Positions 10,359 through 19,872 of a stretch of 64,000 bases of DNA are shown here, piece by piece; the first letter of the stretch is position 1, and the number at the start of each line of letters is the position of its first letter. The notes under the pieces were generated by a model. The model ran no database searches, was not told the origin of the DNA, and worked only from the letters and a program-made list of their open reading frames with translations. Both the position numbers and the translations under genes were made by a program. The stretch is from Thozetella sp. PMI_491 (Eukaryota; Ascomycota; Sordariomycetes; Chaetosphaeriales; Chaetosphaeriaceae): NCBI GenBank assembly GCA_021432635.1, contig MU270021.1, positions 310,001-374,000 on the forward strand, given 5' to 3'.

Positions 10359-11093
10359 TCAGAGTTGCGCAAGGCCGCCGTCGACGGCGACCTCGCTGGC
10401 GGTCATGAAGCTGCTGTCCGACGACGCGAGAAAGGCAGCCACCGCCCCAATTTCCGCCGGATCAGCCATACGCTGGAGGGGAGTGATCGAGGCGAAGAAC
10501 TTCATGCCCTCCTCGCCTAGCGCTTCCTTCGCGAGCTCGGTCGCCGTCGACGCGGGCGACAGCACGTTGACCCGGATGCCCTTACCCTTCAGGTCCTCCG
10601 TCCAGGTCTTCGCGAGGTTGCGCACGCCCGCCTTGCTCGCGCCATAAAGGCTAAACGCCTTAGCGCCCGTGGTGCCGGCACTCGATCCGGTCAGGATGAT
10701 CGAGCCGCCCGGGCCCATCAGCGGCAGCGCCTTCTGGACCGTGAAGACCGTACCCTTTATATTGGTATTGAGGATTTCGTCACAGTGCTCGACGGTGATC
10801 TCGCCGAGCGGAAGCTGGCTTCCCGCTCCGGCATTGGCGAAGACGATGTCGAGGGTTCCGCGCTCGGCTTTCACCTCCGCGTAGAGTCGGTCGAGATCGG
10901 CCAGATCGGATACCGATCCCTTCACCGCGCGGGCATTGGGGCCGAGGCTAGCTAGAGCCGCGTCAAGCTGTTCCTGTCTGCGGCCGAAGATGAAGACAAA
11001 GGCGCCCTCCTCGATGAAACGCTTCGCCGACGCGAGGCCGATGCCAGTAGCGCCACCGGTGATCACAGCGGTCTTTCCACTCAGCCGAGACAT
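10359..11093 (-). CDS. Short-chain dehydrogenase/reductase, bacterial-like
   Basis: A complete intronless 244-aa classical SDR. The Rossmann glycine motif TGGATGIG is at residues 12-19, NAG at 87-89, the structural N at 111, the catalytic serine near 137-138, and YxxxK at Y150/K154 (LYGASK). The C-terminal MTASEVAVDGG is typical of FabG-like oxidoreductases using NAD(P)H on carbonyl/hydroxyl substrates. Codon choice is rich in G/C third positions and the sequence reads like a proteobacterial SDR, unlike the second SDR at 23.1 kb, so transfer from bacteria is suspected. It is divergent from a Zn2Cys6 regulator, with a perfect dyad in the shared promoter. Confidence 0.93.
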   Translation of the reverse strand: MSRLSGKTAVITGGATGIGLASAKRFIEEGAFVFIFGRRQEQLDAALASLGPNARAVKGSVSDLADLDRLYAEVKAERGTLDIVFANAGAGSQLPLGEITVEHCDEILNTNIKGTVFTVQKALPLMGPGGSIILTGSSAGTTGAKAFSLYGASKAGVRNLAKTWTEDLKGKGIRVNVLSPASTATELAKEALGEEGMKFFASITPLQRMADPAEIGAVAAFLASSDSSFMTASEVAVDGGLAQL

Positions 11094-11726
11094 GTTTTCA
11101 ACTGGTAAGAACTTGGTATGTTGAGACAGGATAAATGGTCGAAGTTGTGAGGTCTACCGGGTTGTTATGTTGATGTTTTAGTTGCTAGTAGCTGTAGAAG
11201 AGTGAATAAAGTGATGGAACTGGTTGTAGGTGTTTGATATTTACCTGACATAGGGGTGCGAGAGATAGCATTTATATAGAGACTCTACAAGCATTTTAGG
11301 AGATTCTATCTGTATTATCAATCAGGTGCATGATTGATAATCCTGTATTAAAAATGCCCTACAGCGATACCCCCTATGTTGATGTAGGTAAGTATCAAAT
11401 TGACTGGACAGGGAATGAATAATGTTAGCAGTCTGGATGTCTGGAAGCTGGGGCCCGATATAGTTGTCTCAATACTCACCGCATGGCTTAGCCGTCCCGC
11501 TTCGTGTATCCCAAAGCGGAAGCACTCCCACCAACCAGCGGCGGTAGCCGTGGACCCGCTCTGCGGAATTCCGCTAGTGGCCGCAGAACCCCCACCCGCA
11601 ACCCACTTTTGCGGGAGCTGTACGACGGCCTGAGAAACCTCCATCGTAGTTTGTCAGCGTCACCAGGTAAAGTATTGCTCTCACGCCATCTACTGCAGCC
11701 TTTTATCGGTACGCCCATACCCCTGC
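11094..11726. promoter_or_regulatory. Divergent promoter, bacterial-like SDR / Zn2Cys6 regulator
   Basis: 633 bp between two divergent genes. It holds the strong dyad at 11314-11341 (separate entry). Local regulation of the SDR by the adjacent regulator is inferred from position only. Confidence 0.5.
11314..11341. promoter_or_regulatory. Perfect 11-bp inverted repeat with 6-nt spacer (candidate operator)
   Basis: ATTATCAATCA (11314-11324) and TGATTGATAAT (11331-11341) are exact reverse complements separated by GGTGCA. Each arm contains TGATAA on one strand, which fits the HGATAR consensus bound by fungal GATA factors such as AreA. It lies 221 bp upstream of the SDR start and 385 bp upstream of the regulator start. 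A function as protein-binding site or hairpin is inferred. Confidence 0.6.
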
Positions 11727-13049
11727 ATGGCCTTGTCGCGGCGAAAATCCTGCGCCGCTTGTGCGGGAGCCAAGCGGCGCTGTGATCTAGACTTTCCCGC
11801 TTGTCGACGTTGCGTCTCGAGAGGAGTAGCTTGTATCTACCCTTGGGCCGTGTACCAGAACGCCCACAGCCCCAACACTGTCGGCCTAGCTGCTTCCGGC
11901 CCAGTAGTATACAAATCCGAAGACAATGCGCCATACGAGCCAATGGCTCTGGATCTGCCTTCGGCATGGGACGGCACGACTAGATACGCAAGCTCCGGGG
12001 AGATAACCCAGTCCCTAAACTTACCCACCACTGCAGCACCATCTATATCTCGGCCACTGTCCCCCCCTGTCCCCTCCTTTCTCGATGATCTCCTCAGCCG
12101 CGGCGGGATAACAACACCGTTAGACCTCGCTCTTTCCATTCCAGCCGCCGTGAGCACGCAACAGCAGGGCATTCTGCTGCCGCCCGGCTCCGATGCTGAT
12201 CCCCTCGACGACCCCGGACCCATCATCCCGGGTAACGCGTACCAGCCGCGCGGGGAATATGTAGGGAGGCGACTTGCTGCACAGCCAAGCGCTCTGGCCC
12301 AGCGTGGACTGACGACCTTCATCCACCACACGCAGGTCGGGGCCTCAGCTGCGCTGCAGGATGCGCTTGCGGCAAGCGCCTTGCACTGCATACGCGGTGC
12401 TTCGAACGCTGCAATGGTACGGCAAGAGATAGCCCGACGAGCCTCGATGCTCATACGAGCCGTGGACTTGATCCTCGCGTCGGCAGACACCCCCCAGCCC
12501 ATCGAGATCGACTTGCTACCTCCTGTGCAGGCCCTGCTCATTTACCAATGCATCCGGCTCTTCTCCTCAGATGACTTGGCCCAGCAGGCGCAGGCGGAGC
12601 GCGACGGGGTGACGCTTCTGACGTGGGCACGCCGACTACAGAAGCAATTGCAACCTATTTGCACGGACCACGGCCGCACCTGGGCAGAGTGGATTCGCGA
12701 AGAAAGCGCCCGGCGAGCTGTTGTAACTGCCGAGCTGCTTGCCGCTATATATCGATTCCTCAAGCTCGGCTGGGACCGAACCCATGTACGGATGGCGCTG
12801 CTCGGATTCACGGCCCAAGCGGCGCTATGGGAGGCGAGATCGGCGGCAGAGTGGAAGGCAGCATTGGCGACGTCTACAGAGCTGCCTGTCACTCTTGCAA
12901 GCTTTACTGAAGATATTGTGGGGGCTACACAAGATGATGTCGAAGACCTGGGCATAATCATCTATGCATTGCAGAATGGTCTTGATGGACTGGAAGAATG
13001 GCTTGGCGGTGACAAGGCAGTATTAAGGAAATGGGCGCTGAGACCTTGA
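11727..13049 (+). CDS. Zn2Cys6 binuclear-cluster transcription factor (440 aa)
   Basis: This intronless frame begins with a textbook Gal4-type zinc cluster: C9-x2-C12-x6-C19-x6-C26-x2-C29-x6-C36, with basic residues KRR between the second and third cysteines. The rest is a moderately short regulator: a proline/serine-rich linker to about residue 130, then a helical region with LLPPVQALLIYQCIRL and the late acidic segment EDIVGATQDDVEDL. The fungal-specific middle-homology domain is not clearly recognisable, as in many short cluster-specific regulators. It acts in the nucleus, binding CGG-type half-sites. Being divergent from the bacterial-like SDR makes that gene its most obvious target. Confidence 0.93.
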   Translation: MALSRRKSCAACAGAKRRCDLDFPACRRCVSRGVACIYPWAVYQNAHSPNTVGLAASGPVVYKSEDNAPYEPMALDLPSAWDGTTRYASSGEITQSLNLPTTAAPSISRPLSPPVPSFLDDLLSRGGITTPLDLALSIPAAVSTQQQGILLPPGSDADPLDDPGPIIPGNAYQPRGEYVGRRLAAQPSALAQRGLTTFIHHTQVGASAALQDALAASALHCIRGASNAAMVRQEIARRASMLIRAVDLILASADTPQPIEIDLLPPVQALLIYQCIRLFSSDDLAQQAQAERDGVTLLTWARRLQKQLQPICTDHGRTWAEWIREESARRAVVTAELLAAIYRFLKLGWDRTHVRMALLGFTAQAALWEARSAAEWKAALATSTELPVTLASFTEDIVGATQDDVEDLGIIIYALQNGLDGLEEWLGGDKAVLRKWALRP

Positions 13050-14260
13050 GAAAGACGTCTCACAGTGTAAATTTACCTAACTAAAGTTAAACCCCTTTCT
13101 ATCTATTATCCCATTATATAGGTACCTTATATATTCGTTGATCAAAATGAAAGGGGAAACTGCTGTAAACTTAGAGACACCGCGGCCGCGGAGACAAATG
13201 ATAGTTGTGTGGTCGGCCGGAAGGTGAGCGTCGGGGGCGGAATCGTAGACATCTTGTACCTGAAAGTCTGAAACTAGTGCCGTGCTGAAGCTGAGAGGTG
13301 GCGGATTTGCTTCTTTCTCATTTGCTCGCTGCAGGTACATGGCGGTTTTTGGGGAGCTGACCAGGCGTTCCTGGCACCTCGGGTGGGATGGTAGATGGCC
13401 TTCCCTACGTTACATCGGGCTGAACTACCTACCCAAATGCATACATTTCATGCCGTTAGGTACATTTATGCCTGCAGGCTTAGAGACCGGTGTCGCAGGT
13501 GGGCCTTCTTGGCAGGAGGATAGGGGAGAACATAAAAAAAATGGCGCAAAAGAGCACAATGCGATCCCTGGTTGCTTTTTCAGCTCAGTGCGATATAGAA
13601 GCCAGGAACTAAGAACGAACACAAAATAGCTGTCGTAGGAGGGTTTTCTCCGTAATTTCATCAAGTTGAAGCCAGGGGGTTCTCAGTGGTGGCTGGGGTC
13701 CGCCAGGACGACTCACAGCCTCCCCTTGCAGCCTTCAGCCCTCTCGCCCTTGCTTTTTTCTAGTTTCACGCACTGCAAGGCAATCAAGAGCTGTATTGTA
13801 TGCGCGACATCTACGGCAGGGATTCTGTTTCTGCACGGCCCTCTGGCTTCCCCTTAAGGCAGTGGCGGCCTCAGACCTGCGGTGCACACCATGAACGATT
13901 GCGTCCCGAAAAGGGCGACGCCTGAATTCTAAGTAACCGATGAGCGCCATAAAAAAAGGAAGTTGCAGATATTTAAAAACTTTCGGCGATGCCACTTCAG
14001 GCCGTGCTTGAAAGTAAACCGTCCAAGAGATTAATATACTCTCGTTAAATCTTCACCACAGACCACTGGACGGTCGGCTTCAAATCGTCGTCTCCATCTG
14101 CACCAATCAATACTCCAGAGAAGAAGATTGTAGCCGGAAAAAAGAGTAAGCTAAGGTTTCTCCCCCCCCGCCACTCCTTCGACCTGGTCCAAAACTCGAG
14201 ATCCCGTTATCTAATGAGCCTACAGTGGTTGTCACCGTTCCTTTGGGAGTAGGCCTGTGC
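13050..14260. other. Intergenic
   Basis: About 1.2 kb without a supported gene; short open frames on both strands overlap each other and show no family features. A pyrimidine-rich C run occurs near 14162-14169. A splice-acceptor-like TACAG at 14221-14225 could mean that the next gene has an extra 5' exon here. Confidence 0.45.
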
Positions 14261-15160
14261 ATGCTCTCCCTCGTCCAGCCATCGTACCAGCTCACCGGCT
14301 ATGTGAACGGCACCTGCGAGCTGGTCGGCGACTCGGATCTGTATGGACCCGGCGTGCGGGTCAGCTACTATCTGTTCCTGACGTCGGCGATCTTGGCCGT
14401 CATGACCCACAAGACGGGCCCTATCATCGACTGCGCCAAGGCCGTCAACATCCTGACCTTCTCCATCCTAGTGGTGCTGATCCGCAACACCACGCAGGGT
14501 AGCTTTGTCGCCATCGAGTGGTTCCTGACATACCCTGTCATTCTCATCACCTTCTTTGGCACATTGGCGGCGCTACCCATCCACGAGCATCGCGGCACCC
14601 TACTGTGCTTTGGCTTCGTCCTCACCTTGCTCACCGCTGTCCAGCCCTGGCTGTACTGGACGCGCATGTACCAGGGCCGCAACGAGGCGTGCCCCACCTT
14701 ATATTGGCTGTTCGGTACGCGTGACTTCTTCGGGCCGACGTGGACCATGTTCTTCAAAGTCTTCTCTATCCTATCGTGCGTTGCCGGGGTCGTCATCTTC
14801 CTAATCTTTGGTGTCATCGCCGCGTGGAATAGCGCCCGAGAGTGCCTCCAGCCAGCGCAAGCTGCTCGGGACGAGGAGATGATGAGGCTGTATCCCAACC
14901 CGGAATTCGTGTACCCCGTCTACCCGCCCCCTCCACAGCCGCCCAAGACGAGTCGCATTGTTCTGCGCGTCTCCGGGATTTTCTTGCTGATCTCCGCTGG
15001 GGTTCTCACCATCGCCATGACGGAGAAAACTCTCCGCCTGAATAACATCACCTTCCAGGACACACCGATCGATAGCACAGGCCAGCTTATCCCGTTCGTA
15101 GGGAGCCTGCTGACTCTTGGTTCTACAATCTGGGCGTGCCTGTGTGGAAAGCGACGCTAG
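14261..15160 (+). CDS. Seven-helix-like fungal membrane protein of unknown function
   Basis: From the first in-frame ATG the frame gives 299 aa. The beginning (GTCELVGDSDLYGPGVRVSYYL) is a pattern shared by a family of uncharacterised fungal membrane proteins. About seven hydrophobic segments follow, including FLTSAILAVM, ILTFSILVVLI, FLTYPVILITFF, LLCFGFVLTLLTAV, VAGVVIFLIFGVIAAW, VSGIFLLISAGVLTIAM and LIPFVGSLLTLGS. A proline/tyrosine-rich cytosolic-type loop (PVYPPPPQPP) precedes the last two helices. No enzyme motif is seen. The true start could lie in an upstream exon, because the frame is open before the ATG and an acceptor-like TACAG precedes it. Confidence 0.75.
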   Translation: MLSLVQPSYQLTGYVNGTCELVGDSDLYGPGVRVSYYLFLTSAILAVMTHKTGPIIDCAKAVNILTFSILVVLIRNTTQGSFVAIEWFLTYPVILITFFGTLAALPIHEHRGTLLCFGFVLTLLTAVQPWLYWTRMYQGRNEACPTLYWLFGTRDFFGPTWTMFFKVFSILSCVAGVVIFLIFGVIAAWNSARECLQPAQAARDEEMMRLYPNPEFVYPVYPPPPQPPKTSRIVLRVSGIFLLISAGVLTIAMTEKTLRLNNITFQDTPIDSTGQLIPFVGSLLTLGSTIWACLCGKRR

Positions 15161-17149
15161 CTACCCAGGGTTTCGACCTATGCTGTCTTAGAGGGACGCA
15201 CTGTCGGAGCCACTATGATTTTAAAGAATGGCTGTCTGGGAACGATATAGGACCGGAATTGAGGCACAGGCAAGGATAGCGAGGCGAATGGAGTTTATAT
15301 TGATTCTGTATGCGTAGCGGTGCTGCAGTCCAAACTGCTAGAAGCACGGCCGGTCAATACTGTTCCTTCTCGTCGTGGCAGATCCTGCGGCGCCCGTATA
15401 ATGATACCATCACTTTTATGACGTTATCCAGTTTTCTGTAGATATAGGTTATGCACGTATAAAATCAACATTGCAGGTATGTGACCTATACAAATGGCAA
15501 AGCAAGCTGCAGAAATATTTGAATTAAATTGTTACAGTTCGCTTTCCACTAGCCCACCTTACCCGGCTCGCCCAGATGCCACACGCCCCTGACGAGTCTA
15601 CAGGGAACCCAGGGCTTCCACTGCAACTCCGATCGCCACTATATGCTATCGCTTGACAACTCTAGCGGAACTCTTTAGGTCTGTGCAGCCTTAGCGACGT
15701 ATGCCTTTGACATGTACCCTGGTATGTCGGTGGAGTGCTCTCGGTTGCTATTGGACATTTGGTAAATACGGTTCGTGTTTTTTTGATGCAATACCAACTC
15801 GCGAAACCACACAGCATGAATCCTCGATAGCTAGCAGTCAAGAAGAGGGTCTGGCAGCAGTAGCCATTATTTATAAGGGCAGCTTGAGGCGACCAGCAGC
15901 ACGAAGCGAAACAAGCGAATACCGGGAGGTGGAAGGTGAATAGTGGACAGCAGTTGGGCCTAAGGGGTGCTTGAATCTCTCGAACTGAGCGGCGTAGGCG
16001 GCAAAATTTGGCTTTATTGCAAAATTATATACGAGAAGAGGAAATTTATAAAATTGTCAGGTAGTGTTGTAAAAGCGAGTAGCTGTTAGCTTATAAAGTA
16101 TACCATACAGTAATTTACAAACTCGGGTTCCATTTGCCTGGAGGAACTAACAAGTTAGTTCCGTACGGTTCCTTTGCCTCCACCTCTGCCCCCCCCCCAG
16201 CACGCACGCTCCATTGAAGCCATTTCTGGCGCTTCCCCTTTTCTCCTCTGCCTCACCGTGATTTCGTGATCTTGCCGGGCTCTACGCGATGAGACAGACG
16301 CGTGCGCTTTTGCTGGGCGAGATAAGGAAAACTTGCTGCCCCGAACGATGTATCAGACGCTTCGCAGCTGGTATCAGCAGCGTGTGGTTGTGATGCACGG
16401 ATATTCATTCGGCTTCTTCCTGGTTGCTCCTCGGAGAACTGGGCCCGCTGCGCCCGGTCGGTCGGAGGAGTCTACGTCGTCAACCGCCTCCGTCGACAGC
16501 GCAGATTCCGGGATGGATTTCCAGCCTTGAAATCGGCGTTCGTTCATATGGTCTCGCTCGAAGCGCTCCATTTTCTCTACGCGGAGCCTCTGAGGCCGGT
16601 ATAACGCGTCCCTCATCCCGTTGTTCAATATGTTGCCCAGGAAATCGCCTCGCGCGGGCTCTCGGAGGAGGTACAGCCCTTCCCAGCTCTCCGCTCGCGA
16701 AGCTCGGCCGCGTCGCCGTGCCTCTGCCGCTGACACTTTTGTCTGGAGGAAATATGAGATGAAGGAGGGTGTCAGGAACTGCTTCCTCTGGCTCTTGTGA
16801 TCGGTAATGGCGAAGGCCGTGGTGCATAGGAGCCCCATCCTATAGGTCACTTACCGGAACCTTGGCTTGCCTCTCGACCTCCGACCTCTACCTCGCATAG
16901 GGTCTGGGGCCACTATCGGTTTGCTCTTGATAAGGATCGTCCCTGCGGGAGCCCGGGTATCTTGTGACATGCGAAGTTGTTGGACTGGAGGAATATGCCT
17001 CTTAATTTGGAGGGTACCTATTGTTTGTCTGCTTATACAATTTTTAAACTAGCTCCTAGTCTCCTTGCGTCCGTATGTTTTCCATGTCCGACTTCTATCC
17101 TCCTCCCCTTTTCTATTCGGCACATACGGATTCTCGTTCCCTCATCCAC
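15161..17149. other. Gene-poor 2-kb stretch
   Basis: No confident gene. A 158-codon minus-strand frame (16374-16850) is open but has no recognised features and overlaps an equally long plus-strand frame, so it is not called. AT-rich segments occur around 16020-16130, and a run of ten C is at 16189-16198. Confidence 0.45.
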
Positions 17150-18394
17150 TTATTTACCGCTGCTGCATCCATCAAGTCCTTTAGCCTCAAAACGGCATTC
17201 AGGCAGGGCTTTCTCACAACAACAACTAGCCGCTTTCTTTTTGCCTTGATCCCTTGAACACTTTATCTGAGTCCGAAAGCACATTATCTGATTCCGCAAG
17301 CACTCCGTTATACCGACAACGTGCGAACACTTATAATCCTTCCAATTCCTGGAGTAAATCCCATTCTTGCACGAACCTGCAATATAGGAAAACCAATACA
17401 TCGGAAAACATATTCCAACAGAAGCCACGAAGAATATAAAGATATTCTGGTTATCGCCTCCAACAGCCTCCTCGACTAGTTGATGCTTCCAAACGAACCC
17501 CAGATATATGCCCAAACCAGTTGTATATGCTAGAAGAGAATAGTGAAGCATGACTTTTGGAGCCGAAATGATAAGAACGGCACAGACGTCAGGAACAAAA
17601 TAATGTCCACTAGCAGGGTCGCATTCGCATTCACATTCGCATTTGCATTCGTAATTATTGCTGTTCCACTGAGTCATCTCCCAAAGTCGGCAGTCCTTTG
17701 GGCGGTTGTTTAGGCAGTCGTTGGAGCAGTTGTTTAGGCAGCTATTTGGGCAGTTGTTTTTGCACCTGCAATTGTTTCGGCAGCGGTTTCGGCAACTTTC
17801 TGGGCAGCTGTTTGGGTTGCTCTCTTTTTGATCCTTCCTACACAGCTTGCATTTCCATTTGCAATTGATACCCCCCGATGGATTCCACTTGTTTCCGGGT
17901 CGTTTATCATTCATCCATGGCCAAAGGGATTTCGGCCTCAGGTACTTGCTTAGCATAGTCTGAAGATTGCAGGCATGAAGCACGGACACAAAACCAGAGA
18001 CCAGACTTAAAAACCAGAAAGCGCGAGCAGTCCAATGGACCTGTCCTGCAGAAGGCAATGCCATAGATCCTATAGCTATAGTAGCGATAAGGGTCCCCTA
18101 AACAAAGATTAGAAAATACACTGACATTTCATCTTTAAGAATTTAAGAATAACTTACCGCCACTGCCACTGCATTGCATTCAGATGTCTGTAAATCTCTG
18201 AAATCTTTGAATAACGTGTCATCATAGCTATCTATAAGCTGATGTACTGTACACCATGTCTTCGCACAAGCGAAGAAGAGTAGGAGAGGCAGGTTGCAGC
18301 GATAAAGACTCCACCAGAGACGCGTCTTGTAAAATTGTTCTTTCAACCAAGTCCACGACGCGTCTCCGAAGGTCTTAGTCTTATATTCCGCCAT
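17150..18394 (-). CDS. Membrane protein with Cys/Asn-rich repeat loop
   Basis: Two exons (18394-18158 and 18097-17150) join in phase 0 across a 60-nt intron to give 394 aa. The start MAEYKTKTF is followed by hydrophobic segments around NLPLLLFFACAKTW, TLIATIAIGSMAL, FWFLSLVSGFVSVL, then VCAVLIISAPKVML, LLAYTTGLGIYLGF and IFIFFVASVGICF. Between the third and fourth lies a loop of about 100 residues with repeated CxxxC/NNC units (CPESCRNRCRNNC, CPNSCLNNCSNDC) and an ECKCECECEC stretch encoded by a 6-nt repeat. Near the C-terminus three 7-residue units repeat (CLRNQIM, CFRTQIK, CSRDQGK). It resembles uncharacterised fungal multi-pass proteins; the repeats look recently expanded. Function unknown; metal binding or disulfide crosslinking is only a guess. 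Confidence 0.7.
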
Positions 18395-19872
18395 TAGGAG
18401 GTTTTATTTGGAAACAGTGCAAATTGAAGGATATAAGGCTGGAGTTATCAATCTTATAATTAAATATTCGTTGCCCGAAATTCTAATCGGGCAGCAATGC
18501 ATCATCAGCACCGCCATTTGTAATTGGGCAGCAGTGCATTGCCGGCACCGCCATGACAGTACCTACTTGCGAATCGATGTCGTTTTCGCCGTGTCCCTTG
18601 TCAGCCTGATCCCATGCAGGTCGAAAGCATGCTTGGAGCTTCTAGTCTGCCCGGGCGTCTTCTGCTCTTCTGCCGAGACATACAGCAGCACGATGTTTCG
18701 GACACACGAGCGGGTTAAATCGCATGAATTGCCTCGAAGGACCGCCAGAGCCTCGTTCTCCCAGTTGCCAACTAGAGTGGTAGGCATATATTTGATCAAG
18801 TTATACTACGGGCTTTGAAACCCAGCCTATTAGAGCATCTGTGGATAGTCTCTATGCGCTCACATTAGCCTCTAGCCGTGAGATTCTGCAGACCCAAAAC
18901 TAGAAGGTTTTACATGCACACATCGCAGGCACAGTTCCTCCAGGCTTCCTTTGTCGGGCCGCGCAGCTGGACCGGTCCCTCCTGTTAGTTGAGAAAACAT
19001 GTTGTTTAGAGCACGGACCATGTCAGCCATATTTGGAGTATTTAACAAAGCCATAACGTACCCTCCTTTAAAACTGCAGCGCATGCTCTGGACAAATGCA
19101 AAGCGATCTTGCGAGTTACTGTATGACCTAAACCAAATCCTGCTCACTGTGCAGAGGTCGACTGAAAGGCTCAGATAGAGCCTAAAAGATCTGGCCCGCT
19201 TCCAGCTACTAGATAGTTTAACCCCCTACCAGCCTAATTTGACTCCCTGTGAGGCGTAACCTCATAAGCCCCCCTTGTCTCCCACAAAGTGGCTGCCAAA
19301 TCGACGGCCCCCGATTCGACACAGTCTCCCCAGCCCATTTTAGCCCACCCCACATAAAAGAGCCCCGGAGGCGATAGAATCCATAGGGGGCAAGGCGGGC
19401 TCCTCTAGCGCGCATCGTAGCGCGGAGGGTATTCCCCAGTATTTCCATGCAGCCGAGCAATGTCCAGGTTTTCGGGTCTCTGCTCTGGAGAGGGGCAATG
19501 GCCGGCACTAGCAGAGCTTCTTCTAACATTGATCCACCCAAGCACCCGAGACTCGGGAGCCCCCTCCAACTGCGAGTGTCGACCCAAACAAGCAAGCACT
19601 GCAGATTCTCGGCTCTCCTACACACGAGACGTGGGAGGCTCCTCTTGTCAGTAAGGCCGTGCTCAAAGGGTCCTGTGGATCCACGACCAACAACAAAGAG
19701 CCCCCAGCTCTCGGCGCCTCTGTTCTGTCCGGGGAGTGTACGCGCCCTCGTGGACGCTGCGCTGCTCTGCAATCTCAGTCGCCTCCCACATAGAGTAATT
19801 AGGCTGTGGTTCTCTCCACTCTATCTGTGGCACGAAAGTGGGCGACGTCTCCTCCGAGCCAGTCGCCCAAGT
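18395..19872. other. Intergenic with repeat copy 2
   Basis: Contains the leftward promoter of the Cys-rich membrane protein and the rightward promoter of the next regulator. Long open frames at 19218-19772 on both strands are mutually overlapping, show no family features and include the degenerate repeat, so none is called. Confidence 0.45.
19165..19260 (-). repeat. Degenerate dispersed repeat, copy 2
   Basis: Inverted relative to copy 1 at 7745-7850. The core 19223-19253 matches 7762-7792 at 29 of 31 positions, and AGATCTTTTAG is shared in the flank. An old mobile-element end is the simplest explanation. Confidence 0.6.

Noticed and set aside
16374..16850. 158-codon minus-strand frame in a gene-poor stretch
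   Set aside because: Overlaps a 112-codon plus-strand frame, no domain or signal, composition uninformative.
19218..19772. 184-codon minus-strand frame and overlapping 233-codon plus-strand frame
   Set aside because: Mutually overlapping; the plus frame runs into the real regulator in the wrong phase, and the minus frame ends in the dispersed repeat.
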